From Bolinopsis microptera (lineage: Eukaryota > Ctenophora > Tentaculata > Lobata > Bolinopsidae): DNA of 64,000 bases. Both the position numbers and the translations under genes were made by a program. The DNA lies in NCBI RefSeq assembly GCF_026151205.1, contig NC_087072.1:7674084-7738083 (forward strand), read 5' to 3'. This document shows positions 48,301 to 58,066 of this stretch, one piece after another. The number at the start of each line of letters is the position of its first letter. The stretch's first letter is position 1. The notes beneath the pieces were generated by a model. It worked only from the letters and a program-made list of their open reading frames with translations, had not been told where the DNA came from and did no database searches.

Positions 48301-49300
48301 ATTCTTGTTGAAATTATCAGAAGGCATAATTTAAATGTACTTTTAGGAACCAATGGCGTCTGATGACACTAATTTAATCGGGAATTGTCACTAATGATGT
48401 TAAATGGTGCCATTCCAGTGACAATGTTAACGCCAATAGATGATGATTCCATCCTTACCAATGATGTGAATTCAGTAATATTATTAATGATATATATTAT
48501 ACTAGAAACCCGCTAGTCGAAAGCTTTGTTCGAGGAAATTTTAAAAATCAGTTATGTTTTAATTTCTCTTCATCATATAGCTCTGTTATACTGTAGACAT
48601 AATGGAATTTATCTAACAATGGCGACAGCGTTGTTAGTATTCGGATTCCCAAAACGATACTTTTTACCGCATCAAAAAATACCAATCACAACCAAAGTTA
48701 TGAATATAAGTCATAGCGTGAGCGTAAATGTGAGCTAGTTTTGAAATCATGACGTAGCATACAGCATAACAACGCGCGTAGTTAAGATGTTTTTGCTCGC
48801 GCACGTGCATTTTAACGTTGCTACGCAACAGCGCAGTAAACCTTTGCTAAAATAACGACATTATTCTAACGGTTATTTTACCTCACTTCCGACGTTAATT
48901 ATAAAAAATCTAAAGCCTAAATCAAAATTCTAAGAATGCTATAGCCTATTCCTATCCTTTTTCTACAACCCTGCTAAAAATGGCGAGGTTTCAACTCCAT
49001 TTGCGAGCTGGGTTTGATTTCACCAGAGGGTCATTTTGAGGTCGATTTTCGGTGTTTTTTCTTCTATGTCCCCGTTGCCGGGGAAATTTCGTCAAGTTTA
49101 AATTATAGTATAGATATATAATAAACCTAGCATGCCTTGGTTGCAGCATCTCTTCACTTATACTTATAGGTGCATATAGGGCCCGATGTAATTGCTATGA
49201 CCAGTTTACTGGTCAACTGGTGTTTCGGTGTCCCTAATTTTGTTTACACTCGGTCACTTGTTAAGGCATTTAAGGTCATTCGGCGAACTTTCTTTGAAAT
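45337..49300. other. unassigned sequence with simple repeats
   Basis: A run of about 18 C residues lies at 46205-46222, and an AT dinucleotide tract at about 46764-46784. No gene is supported. Confidence 0.35.
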
Positions 49301-49309
49301 AAAATGATG

Positions 49310-50740
49310 GATTAAACAGGATTAAACATGAGATTACCAGAGAGAACACTAACGGACTCGTCTTGGCTATACAAGAATGAATAAATGAATAAATAAAATT
49401 ATCAAAACTGAATCATTTAAAAATAATAAAATTTAACCGTTTACAATTTCACGAAAATAAAAGAAGATCGTCTATAATAATTTAAGGTAATACAGTAAAT
49501 AAAGTTCGAGTACTACATCTGTTTGCGAGGGTTAAGGGACGTTTTAGGAGGATTACGTAGATTTGAGGAGTCTGTAAGGTACTTCCCGAACTCTTTTATA
49601 TGTGGTGAGTTCATTATTGCTCCATATTCTTTTAGCATCAACAGACTTTTGAGGTTGTCAGAGAGGTTGGACCTGAGTTGATGGTAGTAGGGGCACTCAG
49701 CTAGGACGTGGTCTTCGGTTTCTAGAATGGGAGTTTCAAAGAAGGGGAGCTCCTCTAAAAAATGTATGACATCCGTTTCTGAGGAGCAGCAGAAGCGACA
49801 CGTTTTAAGAGCTGTGTTGAGTTGATCTTTGGTGTAGCGACCTTTTTCTATCCTAAGATCGTGACTGCTAGATCGGAGTTTAGCAATATTGACCCTTTTA
49901 AGCCGGCAGGGGAGCTGTAAATAGGGTTCTTCGCCAAACTCGAATTTAACCGCTGTGTAGAAAGACATTTTGGGCTGGTTGAGGAGATCTCTCTTCCAAT
50001 GGTCAACAAATGTCTCATGTATGTACTCACAAGCGTCTAGGGTTAGGTGATAACTGCGGCTTGGAGACTGTACTCATCTTGGCAATAGTTGACCACGCAT
50101 CATACCAGGTTAGATTCAGTAGCTTTTGCTCTTGAAAGGTGTGGTGCAAAAGAGTGTTCACGTTACCTTCTACCGCCAGTGATGCCCGATGGAAGTAAGC
50201 TAAACATTGGGGAATGACGGTAACTGTCCAGGGGGTTCTACCAGTGTCACCATAGCAGAAGTTGTTATTAGCTTTCTTGTGAACGCCTAGTATCCATTTG
50301 AGAATCTTCAGATGAGTTGGTTCGAGAGGATCTTTAGCTGCAGATTTAGGCAGGCTCACTTCTTCTTTTTTCGACAGGATAGCCTTTACGATGTTTGTTG
50401 ATGAGAGCCAGACGGGACATGCATAGGTCGCTACAGGCTTTACTAGACTATCGATAAGTTTAAGCATCGTGCTGGTAGTGAGCGCTTTTGTGTTGATAAT
50501 TCGCCTCATTGAGAAGAATGAGCGTAGAGCTTTCTTCCTAAGTTCGTCGATAGCTTGCTTAAACGATCCATTCAGAGAGAATTGGATTCCGAGATAGCAG
50601 TATCTTTTTACTGGTATAATGTCCAGGCTTCCTAGTTTAAAGCCATAAGAACATTTAAGTGTTCGTGAGCTTGTATTGAAGACCATCACACTGGTTTTGT
50701 CGATGTTCACTGATGTATTTGTGTAACAATTTGAAATTTT
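49310..50740 (-). pseudogene. 5'-truncated, frameshifted LINE (3' part of the RT ORF)
   Basis: Frame 50027-50710 starts inside the RT domain (NIDKTSVMVFN, then RYCYLGIQFSLNGSF, the RT-thumb region typical of Jockey/CR1-like LINEs) and includes SLVKPVATYACPVW. The reading then shifts by one near 50040 into the frame ending at 49513, which carries NIAKLRSSSHDLRIEKGRY and a C-terminal CRFCCSSETD ... ETEDHVLAECPYY zinc-type motif. The RT catalytic motifs upstream are missing, as usual for 5' truncation. Downstream, AATGAATAAATGAATAAATA at about 49376 forms the A/T-rich tail. Non-functional copy. Confidence 0.82.
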
Positions 50741-51270
50741 ATTGATTAAAAAAAATTATTGCAGATCGCTCCCACTGAATCGCTCGCCTCAATTAAAAAA
50801 AAATTCTTGTGAAAAGGCTCTGAGGGTATGCAAAAGTAATCTGAGTAGGACGCTGATTCCGAATCTCCAATACTCCATGTCATGCATTTTTTGTTTTTAA
50901 AATAATTCAAAACATCATGCAATTTTATCAAAACATTGTGCAATTTCATCAAATTCTCCATTTTCCACCTTCATGTTGATCCACACTATAAATATCTCCG
51001 GGATTTCGACGCGGGATCATATTATCACTCAGCCCGGCCCGCTGTTAGATAAACATCTCAAGGTGATATCATCCCGCCCCGGAAATTTGTATAAACCCGG
51101 CCCGCTTTTTAGTCGTAACTGATGTTTATCATTCAATTCTTCGACTTACAATAATCAATGATACTGCTGATTAGAACTCGATAATAGTAGAACAGTTAGA
51201 CGCGCGATCACGTGGGCGCGTCACGTGCGTACCACGTGCCACCAATAGCATACGCCGAGTCTATACCACG
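50741..51270. other. unassigned, GC-richer palindromic words
   Basis: Near 51010-51120 GCGGGATCAT, CATCCCGCCCCGG and AAACCCGGCCCGC resemble words at 51855-51925, suggesting the edges of an unidentified element that contains the MITE at 51271. Confidence 0.3.
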
Positions 51271-51357
51271 TTACTGGGCCGCGCTCAGCCTGTCATTCCG
51301 CCAAATCTTTATTCTTTAATGTTTATGAACATAATATAGCCTGGGGTCCCCAGGTAA
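51271..51357 (-). mobile_element. hAT-type MITE (TTACCTGGGG family), 87 bp
   Basis: Reads TTACTGGGCCGCGCTCAGCC to GGGTCCCCAGGTAA on the plus strand, the reverse orientation of the other copies. Both flanks are ATACCACG, a perfect 8-bp target duplication. Confidence 0.92.
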
Positions 51358-51597
51358 ATACCACGTGACACGAAAGCGCACCACGTGATATGAAACATCG
51401 TAACCGTCCACTTCTTTTACACGCAAATTCCTGGGAACGTTGCCAAAGCAGCTAATTCTTGGAATTTCTCCAACGCGTGGCGTGAGAAGTTGGCGACTAG
51501 CCAGCTACCCTTGTCCGTGCCCTAAAAATAGTATTGTAATTTTGCTTGCTCTCCTTCCAGCTCTTGTTCCTGCTAACGTTCAAGCTATTGCTCGACT

Positions 51598-51753
51598 ATG
51601 ACATGGACAGATCGGTTTGACATTCAGATTGATGAACTGCTTTCCAATCGTGTTCCGGACAGTACAGTTAGAGTCAACAACTGGGCTCTAAACAAATTTA
51701 ATTCTCTTCTAAAGTATAAATCCCTTGTCGAAATCGCCGGAGATAAAATATAA
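51598..51753 (+). CDS. short 51-residue frame, weakly like ZMYM/QRICH/Crypton-type N-termini
   Basis: ATG at 51598 to TAA at 51753. The peptide contains DELLSNRVPDSTVRVNNWAL, which has the xSTxRxxxWAxxxF flavour of tyrosine-recombinase-derived (Crypton-like, ZMYM/KCTD1-type) proteins. There is no recombinase core. It is followed directly by hairpin-rich DNA (AGATCATCCCGC / GCGGGATGATCT at about 51867-51894). It may be a remnant or a non-autonomous element's frame; family assignment is a guess. Confidence 0.25.
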   Translation: MTWTDRFDIQIDELLSNRVPDSTVRVNNWALNKFNSLLKYKSLVEIAGDKI

Positions 51754-52262
51754 TCCATAAACACTTCACGCTCAGGGCTAAATAAATGTAATCCCTCAGC
51801 TGGCGCTTCGGGATTACATATTAACACAAAACTCGTGCGCTGCGCGCACTCGTATGTGTTTATCAGATCATCCCGCTAGCGCGGGATGATCTGTTATATA
51901 AACCCTTTGCGTGGCGGGTTTATGTTATTATAACTTAAAACGTTTTTATAGCCCACTATTTTACAATTAGTGATCATTTCTAATTTATGACCCCTGTCCT
52001 TTTCCAGACGAACAAGTTATAAACATATAGGTACATCACTCAATTCATTTCGATGTTTCAACATTAATAATCAGCACAGGATCATTGCTCAATCTCAGTC
52101 AAGATTATAATATCTCTTAGGATATTTGAGACCCGTTTAAGCCCACAATAATTAATTAAGGTTGTCCAATCAAAGGCCTCCAAATTATAAAATAATTAAA
52201 TAGCCTCTCTCTGACTTGAAAGATAAAGTCTAACTATTTATTTCTCCAGTTGTAATAAGGAT
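51754..52262. other. hairpin-bearing spacer
   Basis: AGATCATCCCGC and its mirror flank TAGC at about 51867-51894, and TAAACCC...GGGTTTA follows at 51901-51923. The rest up to 52262 is unassigned; it should contain the promoter of the next gene. Confidence 0.4.
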
Positions 52263-53458
52263 ATGGATTTGTGTACCAACTTGCCAGAGAACCTGTGCTC
52301 TAAACCCATCGACCTGACCAATGTTGGCAGTCTTAACATTATATGCTGGGACCAGTTCCTCAGGTTTGTAGGTTTGCTGTCTTTTGGTTAGGTTTCTTAG
52401 GTTTATCCAGTTCCTCAGGTTTGTAGGTTTGCTGTTTTTTGGTAAGGTTTCTTAGGTTTATCCAATTCCTCAGGTTTGTAGGTTTGCTGTTTTTTGGCAA
52501 GGTTTCTAAGGTTTATCGATTGTTTCAAATACTTTTTAAGGTAAACATGATTATTTTCGAATTTTGAACCTGTTTTCGAAGAACAAATTTCAGACTGACG
52601 AGGCTTGATGACGACACTGACTGGCACGATCAGTTTTTAGCTCGCACCTACAGCGAAGAGGAGTTTATGAGAAAGAGAAAAGAGAATGTAAAGAAACGTT
52701 CCAAGAGCGACACAAGCACGAGACATCTCCCTCAACAAGCGAACTTTTTCCCTAACAAATCTGCATCTGCATCTCCTGCAGTAAGCGTCCAATAAAATGT
52801 GTTTGTTTAACTTTACATGGATTTAGGCTTTCTGTTTAATTATAATGTTCATCTTTGAAACCGACTATTGTAAGCCCTGGCTACAACCAAGTCAAAATAG
52901 TTTTTTGTAACAATAACTTATAACTGAGCTTTTCAATTTCTATCATATCTTGGAAAACAGTCAGAGAAGTCGGAGAAGAAGTTCGTGAGGCAAAACTCGG
53001 CGAGTTACAGACATTCCTTACCGGGCATCGTTGAAAATGGGGTTTATACCGAACAGCGAGCTGCAGATAGAAAGTGAGTAGCGGTTAATTCGTGATTTGG
53101 TGGTCTTCGTGCTAGTTTCCGCTCAGAATTCGATAATAAATAACAATGGAAATCATCACGCTCTTAAAATACCAATCACATCGCAAACGCCTCACATCGT
53201 CACAACCCAGTTAACGGTAGTAAATTTTAATGTTCATATACATTAATGTGTTTAGACAATTCAATATTTAAATGAAAATTAACAGGCACATCTTTCAGGG
53301 GTTTTACAGAGAATTTTATGGAAATAGACCAGACGACTAATCTAGATAAGAAGTCAGTTTCGATGTCAGATCTGCGTAACGTGAGCCAGAATACTGGAAG
53401 TAGTAATTTCTTTTCCAAATTCACAGCTACAACAAAGAGCCAAGAGAACCTCTCTATG
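52263..53458 (+). CDS. unrecognised protein, first four exons (3' end not found)
   Basis: Exons 52263-52363, 52594-52780, 52961-53073 and 53299-53458 join in phase with GT-AG sites, giving about 187 residues with no stop at the end; a GTAAGT donor follows 53458. The protein is hydrophilic and Ser/Lys-rich: IICWDQFLR, then DDDTDWHDQFLARTYSEEE, a basic RKRKENVKKRSKSD stretch (possible nuclear localisation), and KKSVSMSDLRN. I do not recognise a family. For exon 4 the nearer acceptor (ending at 53289) would read into a stop, so the acceptor TCTTTCAG at 53298 was chosen. Downstream exons may lie beyond the MITE/SINE insertions at 53550-54358 or be lost. Confidence 0.6.
52354..52517 (+). repeat. 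55-bp tandem triplication that copies a 5' splice site
   Basis: The unit GTTCCTCAGGTTTGTAGG ... TTAGGTTTATCCA occurs three times, starting at about 52354, 52409 and 52464, with few substitutions. It begins in the last bases of exon 1 of the unrecognised gene, so CCTCAG|GTTTGT is present three times. Confidence 0.85.
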
Positions 53459-53754
53459 GTAAGTACATTTGTCTTCATTGGAAGTTCAGCAAATATTCTG
53501 GAATGAGGTTTCCCCCTTGTTTTCTATATGCTACAGGAGCAAATTAGTACACGTACTCAAGTTCGACACGCTCTCTAGTTCTACACGTATTGTAGTTCGA
53601 CAAACCTTAAGGTTTGACTCTGTCGAACTAAAATGCGCTACTGTCGAACTAGAGTTTTGAAATCTAGGTTATCAATCTATTTTCCTGTTAGCTAGATCAG
53701 AACCGAGTGGCAAACAGGAGAATTAAAACTATACTGAAAGGTTTTGGAATTTTT

Positions 53755-53800
53755 AACCGCTGGTTGCTAGAGGTTAGAAAATTGTTTTATCTGCCATTGA
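53755..53800 (+). repeat. left copy of a 46-bp direct repeat flanking the SINE
   Basis: Starts AACCGCTGGTTGCTAG and ends GCCATTGA; identical to 54117-54162 except for two substitutions. Confidence 0.9.
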
Positions 53801-54116
53801 CATTGAGTGGCTCAGTGGCTTAGTTGGTTAATCTGCTTGTCTACTGGCCCTGACGTTGCGAGTTCGAATCCCAGTTGGGCCAAGATTTCAAAATAGATGG
53901 GCAGCCGTCACTCACCAAACCATGGTGTGAATGGTAGTGGCTCTCATTAGAGCTGCGAAAATAATACGAGTGCATATGCCTGGGGTTGCGTCCCGACTAT
54001 GCTGCAGGGAAATCTGTACCGAAAGGACCGTCGCCGCACCGCAAAAGAAAAGGAGATCGGCCCCTCGATCCTAGCTTGCTAGGTTCGCCATTGTTGTTGT
54101 TGTTGTTGTTGTTGTA
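53801..54116 (+). mobile_element. tRNA-derived SINE with a (TTG)n tail
   Basis: The 5' part is tRNA-like: a 7-bp acceptor-type pairing GGCTCAG / TTGGGCC, an A box TGGCTTAGTTGG at 53816-53827 (fits TRGCNNAGYNGG) and a B box AGTTCGAATCC at 53861-53871. A body of about 200 bp follows and ends in TTGTTGTTGTTG. The element is flanked by 46-bp direct repeats. RNA polymerase III transcription is expected from the boxes. Confidence 0.88.
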
Positions 54117-54162
54117 ACCGCTGGTTGCTAGATGTTAGAAAATTGTTTTATCGGCCATTGAA
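54117..54162 (+). repeat. right copy of the 46-bp direct repeat flanking the SINE
   Basis: Matches 53755-53800 with two substitutions (AGATG for AGAGG, ATCGG for ATCTG). Confidence 0.9.
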
Positions 54163-54358
54163 CCCTGCGATCCTATTCCTATGATGAGTACCCGGCAATT
54201 ATAGCCGTTGGATCACAAGCAGAATATATTTGTCGAACTAGAGTACGCTACCTGGACTTTAGTTCGACACGTACCGATAAGTTCGATGTTCGACAGGGGT
54301 GATATCTAGCAAACTCAAGTTGTCGAACTATAGTGCACGTGTCGAACTAAAGTACGTG

Positions 54359-55658
54359 AATGGAGAAAATTGGGAGGAGGGAAGGGTTAGATAGGGACAG
54401 AAGCTTCGCTCAGAATCAGATATAAGCCGGGCCTTCTCAGCCTTTTACAGAACATGCTGATATTATTTTATAGTTTAAACTTAAAAAACTAAACAATTTA
54501 ACTCTAGTTGCTAACGAAGATGGAATTGTTCAGCAGGGGAAGGACGGGACGAGATACCGACCTGATGCGCCGTTAAAGGACGGCATCTCACAACGAGTGT
54601 CAAACGTCAAACGCATGCTCCGGCTTAATGGCTTGATGCACTCGGAATGAACAAAACCTTCATGAAGACCTACCCACTACCGCCATGCTCTACATCACGG
54701 AAATATGCAAATGTTCATTCCAAAACCATAATTAACCAACTAAATATGTTAGCAGATTTTTAATGTCAAGCAGATTGGAATACAGTGGTGTTATCAGTTT
54801 CATACCATACATGTTGGTATGTAACTATTGGTACTGGGGGTGTGAGGCTATAATGGAAGAATATGTCGGACAACTTCATCAGCTATAAGCAGAAAGCTTG
54901 TTGCTAAATCACAAGCTGCATTTCCGAGCGATGTGAAGCATAACTGTTGATGGACTGTGAATAAACCTGTTAAATTGAGCAATTTAGTTTAGATTCATAA
55001 ACTGAAAGATCTGTTGGGTATTTTAAATGGTTTATTGATTGTTGCTAGACGCTAGTTCTATGTCCAAGATTAATGATGATAATCGAGCTGAAAATTTATC
55101 GGTACATTCGTAATTATTTGGTGTCTTTTTTAGTTTTAAGTTATGCGTCAAGGTCATATACTTATTATGCAAGGCATATTGGGATTTGTTTTATTTGAAC
55201 AGATCGGTTTCATGTGCCTCTCATTCAAATGGTGAGTGACATAGCAAGTGACAACCCAGAGAACGTTTTATTTATCACCGGACGGAACAAAAGTGAAAAG
55301 TTATCGGACCACCATAAAATCAAAAAGTTCCGAAACTTTGATGTGGTGGAATTAACTTCATATGTCCTAGTATAGAGTGTCTTCCAAATCTAAGCCAAGC
55401 TAATTAATCTTAAATTGGACGTAACTACTACTAGCAGTAGCACTGCAATACGATGTGAGTTGTGAGTGGAACATGTGAATCTGCCCATTCTTTCAAATAT
55501 GAAAATTTCTGAATACAATTTTGACAGATTGGATGGACTACATGCATTGTGCCCCTACTTGCCGTGTCTCTACTACAGTCACAGATGGCATCAAGATACA
55601 AATTGTTAGCCAATTCTCGGTTTTAGAGATTCTTATTCTTAGATTCTTAGACTAATTG
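54359..55658. other. unassigned sequence
   Basis: No exon or element end was recognised; it might contain undetected downstream exons of the gene starting at 52263. Confidence 0.3.
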
Positions 55659-56845
55659 ACCCAGTCAAAAAAGTTTCAGTTGTATATCATATATCTTTTA
55701 CAGTTTTTGCGGAAAGTCGCGTTAAAGTTGATGCTAGCATCAACTTTAACGCGACTTTCTGCAAAAATAGGGGGTGCACCATAAAAATAAACATGCACGG
55801 ATTTTAAAAATTTTTGTACCATTGTTTTCTAGAGACTGTGAGAATTTTCACGATACCAAATTTGTCATACCTTTTTGGAAAAATCAGTGAGTTTCGCCTC
55901 GGTGCCATATTTGATGGTGCGCGGCTTTTGGAGCAAAATTAGCTGTAAAAGTCGCGTAATTTGACCAAATTTGACCAAATTCGTTGATTTTTGTCGTATT
56001 ATTTGGATATATTTACAGTTCTAGTTCCTTGAATGAGATCATTCTGAAAATTGGCGACGACCTTCCAATAGGGCTTTCACAACTGTCCGAAAAATTTGGT
56101 GGATATCGGAGTTGATATAGTGATCAAAATGGGGCAAAATACGCGGCTTTTAGCTGTAACATAATTTCTGATGGTTGGATATGCTTTAAACTTTTCGGAC
56201 ACTTTCCTTCACCTTGTAAGTCTATGAGTAAGCTTACCAATTTTTGTTGCACGGATAATATATCCGTGGCCGTACCATTTTACTTCACCTAACCATGTGC
56301 TTTCGCGCCACTGCGGGCGCGCTTGTTTCACAAGTCAAGAAAAGCACCTATCCACGAACCCCGATGGGAAGGTTCGTGCGCGCGCGCGCAGTGCTGACAA
56401 CAGCGTCTATGTAGCGCATGTAGTCTTGGCACTGCACTTCTCCCTCCAGTAACCACTTTTCAGGTCTTTCAGTTTGAGTTAAGACAGCTAATGCATAAGG
56501 GCTGACACACGTTAAATTTATTACAATGTCAATAAATTTGGTAAATTTCTAGCTTTAGCTGCCAGAAATAAATGTTCGGTTTCTATAGTGTATAGGGGTT
56601 AATTAGGTATAAACTACAGTATAGCTGTACTTACACCTACATTCACAAGCACAAAGCATGCAAGCAAGCTAAGCTCACCTGGTCCAATGAGCGGGAAACG
56701 GAGGAGGCGGGAGGCGGGCGCGCGCTACTGCAAGCGCAAGGGCTCTGGATAGAGCAACCATTTTACTGACACCACGGCATCAACTTCAACACGATTTTCC
56801 GCAAAAACCGTAAAAGATATAAAACTTAAACCTTTTTTACTGGGT
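55659..56845. mobile_element. 1.19-kb TIR element with a third internal copy of the terminal repeat
   Basis: Left end ACCCAGTCAAAAAAGTTT ... CAGTTTTTGCGG to 55734 and the mirror sequence 56777-56845 (CAACTTCAACACG ... TTTTTTACTGGGT) form inverted repeats of about 70-75 bp. The inner half of the repeat is present once more, inverted, at 55735-55767, giving a 32-bp-arm palindrome at the left end. The interior matches 39338-39810. GC-rich CGCGCGCGC words lie near 56380. No transposase frame. Confidence 0.75.
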
Positions 56846-57278
56846 AAAATGTCTTAATGGCCTTCAAATAAAATTTGGAGGACTTCGCCGCTTCGACGCG
56901 CCGCGCGAACTAGCAATAGCATTCTTGCTTCGTCGTCGATCTAGCATTCGTCGATCTAGCATTCTTGCTTCGTCGTCGATCGTTGCTCTGCTTCGCAGAG
57001 CAACGATCTCGACGGATTGACATCGTCAATCAAAATAAAATCAGCATGAAAAAATTAAAAATTGGCCAAGAAATAAAAATTTGAGTGCCCAAAATTTGGA
57101 CCCCCAAGTGGTGTCAAAAACGCGAATTAAATAGCGTCCCAGATATTGTTATTTATCGTTTTTTGTACATGCCACCTGACCATCCAATAACCTTACGGAG
57201 GACGCACCTTATATTTATAATGGGAATGCCGCATGAATGAATTTTGGAAAGAAGAATAAGTCCTCGGGAGCGAGGTGT
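56846..57278. other. spacer with short tandem repeats and a 13-bp-arm hairpin
   Basis: A CTAGCATTC(TTGCTTCGTCGTCGAT) unit is repeated at about 56910-56980, followed by GATCGTTGCTCTG-CTTCG-CAGAGCAACGATC. GGATTGACATCGTCAATC at 57013 resembles the termini of the element at 34866. Confidence 0.5.
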
Positions 57279-57957
57279 TGTAGGGTCCCAACCCTACAAT
57301 TATAGTCCCATCATATCAACTACTGTTATTGTTTGCACCTGCCTGGCAACCGCAGATTAGACAGTAGTTGTGGCCAGCATGACAGTGGAATGCAATTATC
57401 TGAAGCGTTCACCGCATGCTACGGACAGCAAAACCACACAAATTGCGTTCGGTGGTTTCCGGCAGGGACATGTGGTTTGAACTCAAAACCTATAATCACT
57501 GCCGGAAAAACGTCATGATAAGGTTTTATAAACATGAACTAAAGATTCATCCAGCTAGAATCAATTAGTGAGTCCTGAAGGGCTAGAATGACTACACCGT
57601 CTAGCTAAAACCACCACCGGAAATGCGTCACGTTTGTTTACACGAGAAAGCTCATCGGCTGGCACTCCTAGGGAGTGCCGACAATTAGTAGGACTATAAA
57701 ACCGCCCCCACCTTCAGAAAACTCTTCGTTCTTTGTCTCAGCCCTTTCAGTCCTTTCACTCTTTTTGTTCGAATCGAAATAGTTAAAGTTTAATAGTAAT
57801 TCAACACTTGTAGTTTTCGTTTAACATTGTTTCCTAAAGTTCCCGAGTTTCATTACCGAGTTCACAACAAACTAAAATAACACAACGCAAATTCGAAGTC
57901 CTAACCTGAAAGCACTGACTACCATAGACGGTCAATCTCATTAATCTGGTAGTTACA
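57279..57957 (+). repeat. 5' long terminal repeat
   Basis: Starts TGTAGGGTCCCAACCCTACA (a small hairpin) and ends GTTACA, i.e. TG...CA, 679 bp. It is the same as 62116-62793 except for one indel and about two substitutions near the 3' end. A TATAAA box lies at 57695-57700, downstream of a palindrome GGCACTCCTAGGGAGTGCC. A primer-binding-site candidate (TGGTGCTGCGACC) follows at 57961; the tRNA is not assigned. Confidence 0.93.
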
Positions 57958-58066
57958 AAGTGGTGCTGCGACCGAAGAACCTTTACTGCAACAACCAACA
58001 TACAGGTACCAAAGCACCTTTCTCCAGTTGAGCACTAATTTTGTTACAATACCAAATAGTATAGCC

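Larger units (their letters stand above)
53550..54358. mobile_element. MITE built of repeated AGTTCGACA words, split by a SINE
   Basis: The termini CACGTACTCAAGTTCGACAC (53550) and the mirror of GTGTCGAACTAAAGTACGTG (to 54358) agree at about 19 of 21 positions as inverted repeats. Ten or so copies of AGTTCGACA/TGTCGAACT lie in both orientations near the two ends (for example 53560, 53594, 53621, 53642, 54231, 54261, 54321, 54340). Without the inserted SINE and its duplication the element would be about 450 bp. Superfamily unknown. Confidence 0.65.

Noticed and set aside
53692-53755. Possible fifth exon of the unrecognised gene (acceptor CTGTTAG, then LDQNRVANRRIKTILKGFG)
   Set aside because: It fits phase 0, but the segment lies inside the inverted-repeat element 53550-54358 and next to the SINE duplication, so it is probably transposon sequence.
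53816-53877. A functional tRNA gene
   Set aside because: The A and B boxes and acceptor-like pairing are there, but a 200-bp body, a (TTG)n tail and flanking duplications show that it is a SINE.
57333-57518. 61-residue frame in the LTR, present identically at 62170
   Set aside because: It is in both LTRs because they are duplicates; no family signature and interrupted by nothing that would indicate coding selection.
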